Shown here: positions 56,703 through 64,000 of the stretch, one piece after another | Position numbering within the stretch: position 1 is the stretch's first letter | How the letters are laid out: every line of letters begins with the position of its first letter | Source of the DNA: Cololabis saira | Lineage: Eukaryota > Chordata > Actinopteri > Beloniformes > Belonidae | NCBI RefSeq assembly: GCF_033807715.1 | Contig: NC_084601.1 | Span: forward strand, 13,553,690-13,617,689 | Reading direction: 5' to 3' | DNA: 64,000 bases | Notes under the pieces: generated by a model | What the model was told of the DNA's origin: nothing | The model's database searches: none | What the model saw: the letters and a program-made list of their open reading frames with translations, nothing else | Position numbers and translations under genes: made by a program

Positions 56703-56982
56703 AGGACATCTCCACACGACCAATCCCTTCAAATCCATCAAACCGTATGACTTGTCATCTCAAAGCCAGAAAATGGACATCATCTTTCACTTTGCTCCCT
56801 ATAGATTATGGTCTATTGTCTGAGACGTAATGAACAAATAATGTCTTAAACTTACATCTTCAGAGTGGCAATGCTCTTCTGTGTCCTGCAAATACCCCCC
56901 CCCCCCAATTGAGTGTGTGTGATATATGGATACAATGACCGTTTCATTTTTTTCTTTTTATTTGTAATTTAAAACATCTGAC

Positions 56983-57018
56983 AATAAAAACCTGAAAGGA
57001 TAACAGTCTTTTTTTATT
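56983..57018. terminator. Convergent polyadenylation signals of tomm7 and il6
   Basis: AATAAA on the plus strand at 56983-56988 (tomm7) faces AATAAA on the minus strand at 57018-57013 (il6). With cleavage 10-30 bp downstream of each, the two transcripts would overlap by a few bases or abut. Confidence 0.55.
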
Positions 57019-57303
57019 GTTGTTGTTGTACAGTGCATAAGAAAAATGCTTCCAGATCGATTATTGCAAATAGAAGAGATTTGAGAAGGACCTTGTTTCC
57101 CTGGTAGAGTCAAGGAAATACAGAGCTGTTATTAATCCTTGTACGCTGATAGGGCAACATTATTCAACAGAATCGGAATAAAAATAAACAAAAATACTGT
57201 AAAAAGTTTGGTAGCAAAACTTTTAAGTAAAATGTCACCGTAAGAAGCACACGTTTCAGTGATAAAATTAAAAATGATCCCACATTCAAAGGTTTTTGTG
57301 TAA

Positions 57304-57380
57304 TAAATAGCATATTCCACCAGTATAAATAAGTTCTTTAAAAGCAATTAATTCAAGCACTCGGGTCTAAACTATTAAAT
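57304..57380 (-). promoter_or_regulatory. il6: AUUUA elements in il6 3' UTR
   Basis: Three ATTTA pentamers on the il6 strand at 57304-57308, 57326-57330 and 57376-57380. Such AU-rich elements mark unstable cytokine mRNAs. They are spaced rather than overlapping, so the element is of the weaker class. Confidence 0.5.
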
Positions 57381-57492
57381 ACAGCAGACTGCCGTTTATG
57401 GTGCACTCACACCCGGCACTTTCACAATCCTGAGAAGCCTTAACGTCATCTAAAGCACCCGGTTTCGCTGAGGTGTTCCCTCATAAACGTAT

Positions 57493-58842
57493 TTAACCTG
57501 CTTTTACTTTATTTGGCCCTTTGAGACAGTTTGCGCCGGTCACATTCGTTTGGGTCGCGTTTCTAGGTTGCCATTTACGAAAGGACCGTAAGCCGTCAAT
57601 GAGGAAGGGGCGGAGGAAGTACAGGACGCTGTGGGCCGTCATCCTTCTTCTGAAAGTATCGGGGCTGTCGAGCTCCTTCAGCAGGGTCTCCTCCTGGCTG
57701 CTGGTCAGCGCCGTGACCGCTTCACCGTTTTTCATCTGGAGGTCAGAACTCACAGTTACGAAACAGACAAAAACAGAGCTGCGTCCAGATGGGAAACTTT
57801 CAAAGATTCTGGGGCCAAACAAAAAGTTTAGTCTTTCTAAAACACATGGTGGAATTTGAAGGACTGAAACAGTTTGAGCTATTTCAGTAAAGTCTGTGAT
57901 ACTTTGAATCCTCCTAAGGAAGTAATATATCTCAATGGCAATACATTTGCTACAGTCAAGTTGGTTTTCAACATGTTTAGCTCAATCAGGACCCACCCTT
58001 CCTTTGATCAGTAGGATCAGCTGTGGAATCTCTGCCCTGATCTTAGGCAGGATCAAGTTGTTGGGGTATTCCTTCTCCGTGTGCTTCAGGAGAACCGTGT
58101 AGACGAGCAGACCCTTGGTCAACTTCTTGAAACAGGCCTCCTGGCCAAAGGAGACACGTGGGAAACTCAGTGAATAAAGATGACGTTAATGATGATAGTT
58201 TAACAGGATGGAAAAAAAGATGGAAATTATCAGTCTACCCTGCTGACGTTGGACTTGGGGCATCGACGTGGGAAGGAGGGTCGTTTATAGTTCTCCAGAG
58301 ACCTATAGTCCACAATACCGCCGAATTCCTCCTCAAACTGGTAGGGAAGCAAAGATCAAATGAAAATAAGGACATTTATTTTAGACAACCTGAAAAACAA
58401 GACAGTCGATCAACTATAATTAAAAAAAAAAAAAAAAAAAAGCAAGACTAAAACTATATCAGAAGTGGGAACAGCAGGTGAACAACTAGTGATGAGAAAA
58501 CGTTCAAATACACGCGTTACTCACCACCTCCTTGTGATGTTTTGGTAGTTCGATGATGTTTTCCCACATTTTCAAAACATCTCCAGTTCTTGGAAGGCAA
58601 GAGGTGTTCCTCACCTCCTCCTCTCTCTCACCTGAGAAGTCACCTGACGAACCGTCGGTGGGTCCATCTTCCAGCGGAGCGGAGCCACACAGCAGCAGAG
58701 CTGCCGCCAGCATCGCTGCAGAGAGCAGATGTAGACCTGCACACGGCAGAAGAGCATGAATGAATGAAAAGAGGAAGACAGAGGCTGAAGGAAGCGGATG
58801 TGCACCACAGGCTGCAAATAACTTACTGAATTTAGAGGCCAT
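57493..58842 (-). CDS. il6: Interleukin-6
   Basis: Five exons, 58842-58827, 58736-58525, 58337-58239, 58140-57997 and 57735-57493, join in frame to 237 residues. This is the five-exon plan of vertebrate IL6, including the tiny first coding exon (MASKF). The signal peptide is LHLLSAAMLAAALLLCGS. Secreted Cys residues lie in NTSC, RRCPK, EACFKK and ANCLKG, and potential N-glycosylation sites include NTS, NVS, NAT and NVT. Helix landmarks are VLKMWENIIELPKHHKE, FGGIVDYRSLENYK, KKLTKGLLVYTVLLKHTEKE, and the C-terminal helix FRRRMTAHSVLYFLRPFLID. It is a secreted four-helix cytokine acting through IL6R/gp130 and STAT3. Start: the first ATG downstream of the TATA box. Its neighbour tomm7 is the mammalian neighbour, supporting orthology. 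Confidence 0.95.
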
Positions 58843-58934
58843 GACGCTGCTGGGAAGCACTGGCTGAGTTTCGACTGATGTGAGGGGCTGCTGGGGTCCG
58901 AAGGAGCTGACTTGTCATGGCGATGGCCTCTGCA

Positions 58935-58960
58935 TTTTATATTTTTCAAAGGGATTTCCC
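58935..58960 (-). promoter_or_regulatory. il6: il6 core promoter: NF-kB site and TATA box
   Basis: On the il6 strand a palindromic kB site GGGAAATCCC (58960-58951) is followed after 9 bp by TATAAAA (58941-58935). The first ATG is 93 bp further downstream. A kB site close upstream of TATA is also the arrangement of the mammalian IL6 promoter. Confidence 0.75.
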
Positions 58961-59489
58961 AAATGGACGCCCTCACCACAACCAGCACCGCAGGAGGAGA
59001 TTGTAAAAACGTTGATGTAGTACTTTACTTTAACAGTGTACTTTGTACAGTACTTTAACATGAGTGTGATGAAGAGGGTGTTCCCCCCTCAGACAAGTTC
59101 AACATGAAAGCTCCTTTTACCATTCAGTTTCTGTATTAATTACAGGACATTGATTATTTCATCTGTTACATAGATATATGTAATATATGAAATATATGAT
59201 ATATAATGTGATATAATATTGTATATAATAATTTATATCAATAATTGGAAAACAGCAGTTTCAAACCCACATAGTTAATTTTGACATAACTGAGGAGAAA
59301 TCCCTCAGATATTTTCAGCCCAATAATTTAAATGGAAAATCCACCCAAACCCCCAAATATGCATCTCAATATTCCAGCAGCTTGTGTTAATAATATTAGC
59401 TTAATAAATGATTGTGTACTTCTACATATAACACTAGATAACATGATCAATACCTTTTTTGTATTTCTTTGTGCCCTATGCCCTTAAAT

Positions 59490-59502
59490 AAAATTATATA
59501 TA

Positions 59503-59561
<59 letters not shown>

Positions 59562-59577
59562 ATATATAGCCTATATA

Positions 59578-59642
<65 letters not shown>

Positions 59643-59658
59643 ATATATAGCCTATATA

Positions 59659-59727
<69 letters not shown>

Positions 59728-59745
59728 ATATATGTGTGTATGTAC
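59490..59745. repeat. Higher-order TA/TG microsatellite
   Basis: (TA)n tracts alternate with GTGTATATATAGCCTATATA and TGTGTGTG blocks at a period of about 75-81 bp, three times over. Open frames through it are repeat artefacts. Confidence 0.95.
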
Positions 59746-60184
59746 ATTTTTATATCAAACTAATATGTCTTGACAAAAATTTCCACATACATTTTCACAA
59801 ATATATCCCATGTTTTCGAATGCTTTATCACCCAGTCTGATTGTTGTTTATTTTCATGGAAAAGTTGGATCATTAAGCTGTTTTGGGCAAAGACGTCCAG
59901 TAGCACTCTGATCCATCTGGATATTTCATTTATTGAACTCTGGGGTCAGAAGGAAAAGAGAAAAGGCATGGGCTGAGGACGTGGTCTTTGTGTTGGGGGA
60001 ACCTACAAGGTGAGTTTTTTCATCTTAGTCTGATTTTTGACAATTTCTCACTGAATTGAAGCATTTCTAAGCTCACGACTGCCATATGGACATTTGACGC
60101 TTGTGTACAACTCAAATCCTGGTTTCCTCGTCATGTTTTGCTCTTATAGAGGAGTCGTGTGGGATTGTGGCTTCTTGTCATATT

Positions 60185-60400
60185 TTACAACTACAACTGT
60201 CATTTAGCAGACGCTTTTATCCAAAGCGATTTACATCTGAGACACACACAATAAGGGCAATGTGTGTGTTAAAGGAATTAGGGTTAAGGGCCTTGCTCAC
60301 CTTGCCAAGGTGGTTCATCTTGGTTGCCATTCCGGAGCTTTAACCTGGTTCCTCCAGACCCAAGCCCACCTCTGTAGCCACTAGACTACCGCCCCCCCAT
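60185..60400. repeat. Dispersed fish LINE/SINE tail
   Basis: Contains the characteristic ACGCTTTTATCCAAAGCGAT and TTAGGGTTAAGGGCCTTGCT, and ends in GCCACTAGACTACCGCCC, a very common teleost repeat tail. Confidence 0.7.
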
Positions 60401-60794
60401 GTTTTAGATTTCAGATCCTATTGAGGGGGTGTTGTTGTCACCAAAAAAACCTTACTACCCTCAAAGTTTCCTTGTGGTTTCATTTACATGAGAGGAAGCC
60501 CCCAAAATGAGCAAATAATCAACAAACACACTTTAAAATCTAAAAATAAATCAAAAACTTCAGAGTGAAAGAAGTTCACATTTTACATTTGAATACTGTA
60601 GTAAAAGAGTTTCACCACTCATTACGGTAACAATATGAAAATGTCGTGCTTGGTAATGCATCACTCCCAAACCTTATTTTATTGACAGTATTTATCGTGA
60701 GATCTTCCTTCTTACTTTCAGATGTCAGAAATACAAATAAGGTCACGGTCACTTTACGGTCACCGTAAAGGTCAAGGTTTTACGGTGGATTATT

Positions 60795-60905
60795 CTCCCA
60801 TGCCATCCCACAAGCACGGGGAGGATGAGCGAATATCACAAGGCTAGGAATCGAACCGGGGACCTTCCCACTCGGAGACCACTGCGTTGGCCGCCAGAGC
60901 GGATG
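60795..60905 (-). repeat. tRNA-related SINE head
   Basis: On the minus strand the segment contains CAACGCAGTGGTCTCCGAG followed by GGTTCGATTCC. The latter matches the pol III B-box consensus. It does not fold as a full tRNA by eye and is probably a SINE fragment. Confidence 0.5.
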
Positions 60906-61141
60906 ATATATGCTGATAAGAGCTTGTGGTGTCTGAGTCTCATCTCAGGCAAAAAAAAGAAGCTTCACACAAATTTTGTTATTAGAAAAAACCCCTGTTT
61001 ATACGGTAAAAAAGAGATAAAATTAAAATATATGTATATATAGATGTATGTAGAGAAACATGTAGCAGCATGAAAAGGTGGGACTATGAATTCACATTAC
61101 TGTAAAAACATTATGCTGCACTTTTTGGATTATAAATAAAA

Positions 61142-61285
61142 TTATCCATCCATCCATCCATTATCTATACCTGCTTTATCCTCTGCAGGGTCACGGGGGT
61201 CTGCTGGAGCCTATCCCAGCTATTTTCAGGCGAGAGGCAGGGGTTACACCCTGGACAGGTCACCAGTCCATCGCAGGGCCACAGG
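61142..61285 (+). repeat. Dispersed fish repeat, third copy
   Basis: (CATC)n, CTATACCTGCTTTATCC, CAGGGTCACGGGGGTCTGCT and CCTGGACAGGTCACCAGTCC match the repeats at 49325 and 51543 but stop before the B-box-like end. Confidence 0.75.
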
Positions 61286-61297
61286 CCCTGTCCCTGT

Positions 61298-61356
61298 ATG
61301 TTTTATTTCATGGAAATAAAACATACATAATTTTATTTCATTGAAATAAAATTATG
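61298..61356. repeat. Two adjacent AT-rich palindromes
   Basis: ATGTTTTATTTCATGG with its mirror (61298-61324), then CATAATTTTATTTCATTG with its mirror (61326-61356). They share the core TTTTATTTCAT-GAAATAAAA and look like a duplicated hairpin. Confidence 0.8.
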
Positions 61357-61399
61357 TGTATTTAAAAGTGTGGTTTGAAAACCTAAAGCCAACATGACA

Positions 61400-64000
61400 A
61401 TTTTGTCCATATGCTGGATCGCTATAGTTTAAGATATCCCCTAACCAGTTCTCAGGAAAGCTCTGAATCTATTTCTCTGCCTTGAGAAGAATTACATTAA
61501 ACTAAAGCTCTTTATCTGCTTGTTGTTAAACAACACTCATCACTGTAATACAAAGCATTTTATAATTGTGTCACACTGAGATTTTTACCTGCAGTTTCAG
61601 CATCGAGGGTTGTTCATTTACTTTTAATCAGAAACTGGAGTTAAAGGTTTCACTTCATTTAACCCCGAGCTGAATCCGAGACAACCTTTATAAACCAGCC
61701 TGAAGGGGATCTAACAGGTGACCCTGAGGAGATCTTCCTCAAATCATCTGTGAAGCAACAAATCAGCTTGGTTTGTTTTCACGCCTGCGTTCTTCATTCT
61801 TATTTTACTTTACATTATAACACAGTGTGATGACGTCTTTGCCTCAAGCTAGAAAATCAGAACCTAAACAGTGTTAAAAAAATGTTTTATTTCTTTTCTA
61901 CCCAACCTTACAACACTTATTCAAGTGTAAGCCATGAATCAGCAGTCTTAGACCTAATTTATTGGAGAATGTAACTCTCTCAATGTGAAGGATTTGGGGT
62001 ATAAAACTTAGTTTCACTCCAGCATTAATCAGATTTTTTTTACTATGACCGCTGCCGTTTCCACGTCATATCAGAGCAAGAGCATCCATAATGCTGCAAC
62101 AACCCCCCCTACTGTGATGAGGCCAAGGGAGGATGCAATTACAGCATTTCTTCAGGATATTGAGCAAGAGGAGGAAAACAGAACGTTAAGATGTGACCAA
62201 AAGATTTTGTTTCTTGACTGTCTTTTTCCGGCATTAATCTGCTTTTTAAAAAACAAAAAATCTAATCATCCCATTTCAAGTTGTAGTGATGACACCTTTC
62301 GACCCTGAGCTATTTCCTCTTCAGCCTGCTTTGGTATATCTCTGACCCAGTAGGTCACAGTTCACAGGTTGTTCTTTCCAGCCTTTCTAAAGGTTTCTTT
62401 ATTTGGTTTTACACACAAAAAATAGCTGCTTTAAGTTGTCGCTTTTCTAAATGATACTTTTTGCTGAATAGCCTTCAAGAGTTTGACTAATTCAAGATGA
62501 ACTCGAGGATATTCTAATTTTGTGAAATAAGATCTCAATGCTGGATATGTGTTTGTGTCTTACATGCCCGAAATTGTTGGAGCCAAACATTTCATCTCAG
62601 TTAGCAGCTTACTTTTTCATTAGCACTCGAGCACATCAAAAGATGTCTTCCTACACTCACTCAATAACATTTTCACAGTCAAAATATCTGTGACTAGTTC
62701 CAGTTTCACCGTCTGCATGAAACTTTCACTCTGTCTCTGGGGACTCCTGGGTTGGACCCAAAGAAATCTACATACTAGCTGCGGCTGGAGGTCCTCTAAT
62801 GAGTATGTTGTAATAGCGGGTTGGTGTTTTGATCGAGGGATGTCCTGGTACTTCCAGTGGGCAGTTTGAGACTCAAGAATAGCTCGGTGGTTGCAGGGCA
62901 GAGTATCTGAGGTTACAGGGAAGTGCCGGTCGTCAGCATCCTCCTCCCTCCTGGAGGACTCTCACAGACACACTTGGTAAAATGACGTGGCGTTTTTATG
63001 AATCATGATTCACTGGTAAATTTACTTTCCATTTGATTATCCCGCTTAATTTTCTGGACTGATATTTGTACGTTTAAGCTTTGTAGGTAAATTAATTCAT
63101 TTTTCTAACACATAAGTCCTACAGAAACTGAGCAGTAGTGCTTCATCCAGAAAGAAAAAAAGAAGAAAAAAACCAACATATTTTATTGTTAAGTTTATTT
63201 ATACAGGAACAACTTACTACAAAGTCATCTCAGGTCACTTTGAAGAAACAAAATATGTCGTTCTGATTTAAGTTAAATACAATCTGAAAATGCAAAAAAC
63301 AAAAACTGTCGTCAAGGATACCTGAGTTTGCTCCCTCTTCAAATTGGTATCTTCAAAATTGTCTTTCTTTTTATTTCACACTTTACTTGCAATATTTCCC
63401 TTCTCATTGACTCTGGGATTTGGTTTAAGCACCTAAATAATTGGCTAGGCTTAGGAAAATATAAACACCTGCCTTAAAATAAACCTTCTGAACACACTGG
63501 TGTACAACATGTTGCTAACGTGCATTTTTTATTTTGTTTGTTAGGGTGAAAATGTAATTTTCTTTCAGTCCTCTCATTTCCTTCAACTGGTGGAATCCTG
63601 TGATTTTATCTAAACCTTCAGAGCAAAAGAACCTAACCACAGGGATTTCTCAAATGTCTGTGGTTTGGTTCTGTTCTGAATCTTGGCGATTTTCATAATA
63701 TGCTATAATTGTATAGTTGCATGAAGATAATAATTTAGGTTACACTTTTCAGTGGACTTGAACAAACTGGAAGAAGGTACAGGTTCCTAGAGGAGCCAAG
63801 TTCCGATCCTGTTGGACATGATGGGGGGGTTATACGTCATGGTTCGAAATAATACAGAGGAAAAAAATATTTAAAAAAACGGATTAAAAATTTAAACAGA
63901 TTCAGAAAATGTCCAGAAAGTATTGAAGAGAATGAACATCGTACAAGAGAAGATTTAAAAAAAGTTGGAAAGGGACTGCTGATGGGGGACGAAAGACCCC
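61400..64000. other. Right-hand flank without a supported gene
   Basis: A short plus-strand frame at 62045-62308 and a splice-like minus-strand open segment at about 62630-62960 are the only exon-like features, and neither matches a family I know. Otherwise it is AT-rich DNA. Confidence 0.45.

Noticed and set aside
60795..60905. Possible tRNA gene
   Set aside because: The B-box is perfect, but a complete cloverleaf and acceptor stem cannot be drawn, so it is better explained as a SINE head.
62045..62308. 87-residue plus-strand frame beginning MTAAVSTSYQ
   Set aside because: No recognisable domain, no clear splice or promoter context; probably chance.

Overview
This is a vertebrate nuclear window, almost certainly from a teleost fish. 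The genes are multi-exon with GT-AG introns. The block il6-tomm7-hycc1(fam126a)-klhl7 is the same neighbourhood as human 7p15.3, but compact. The repeats (Tc1, hAT-like and palindromic MITEs, L2-like and APE-type LINEs, long TA/CA tracts) are typical of fish. Exons were assembled by hand from reading frame, splice signals and remembered family homology, and every junction reported for the main genes keeps frame.

Layout, left to right. aste1 (+, 5' end outside the window) occupies 493-4111. klhl7 (-, 12 coding exons) runs from 14188 down to 5010, with a Tc1 relic inside a TA microsatellite in its second coding intron. A 0.8 kb head-to-head interval separates klhl7 from a four-exon gene I do not recognise (+, 14970-16192). 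This encodes a 251-aa protein with a cysteine-rich N-terminus, a dileucine motif and a C-terminal coiled coil. hycc1 (+) starts with a non-coding exon near 18 kb and codes from 27330 to 37630, with a possible alternative last exon.

From 39.8 to 52.5 kb the block is interrupted by lineage-specific DNA. It holds a hairpin repeat, a CRE/TATA promoter, and an intronless 1717-aa coiled-coil gene (40259-45412) built of nested tandem duplications with a possible PP1-docking motif at its N-terminus. Next comes a 5'-truncated LINE with a 13-bp target duplication, then a tandem segmental duplication of about 2 kb. One copy of that duplication carries a hAT-like element, while the other preserves the empty site. 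The conserved block then resumes with tomm7 (+, 52812-56702) and il6 (-, 58842-57493), whose 3' ends converge. il6 has an NF-kB site just upstream of its TATA box. The remaining 5 kb to the right holds microsatellites, SINE/LINE tails and no gene I can support.

The conserved genes have unrelated jobs: endonuclease-like protein, ubiquitin ligase adaptor, PI4K scaffold, mitochondrial import and cytokine. They share a locus, not a pathway. The best candidates for undescribed biology are the intronless coiled-coil gene and the small unknown gene beside klhl7.
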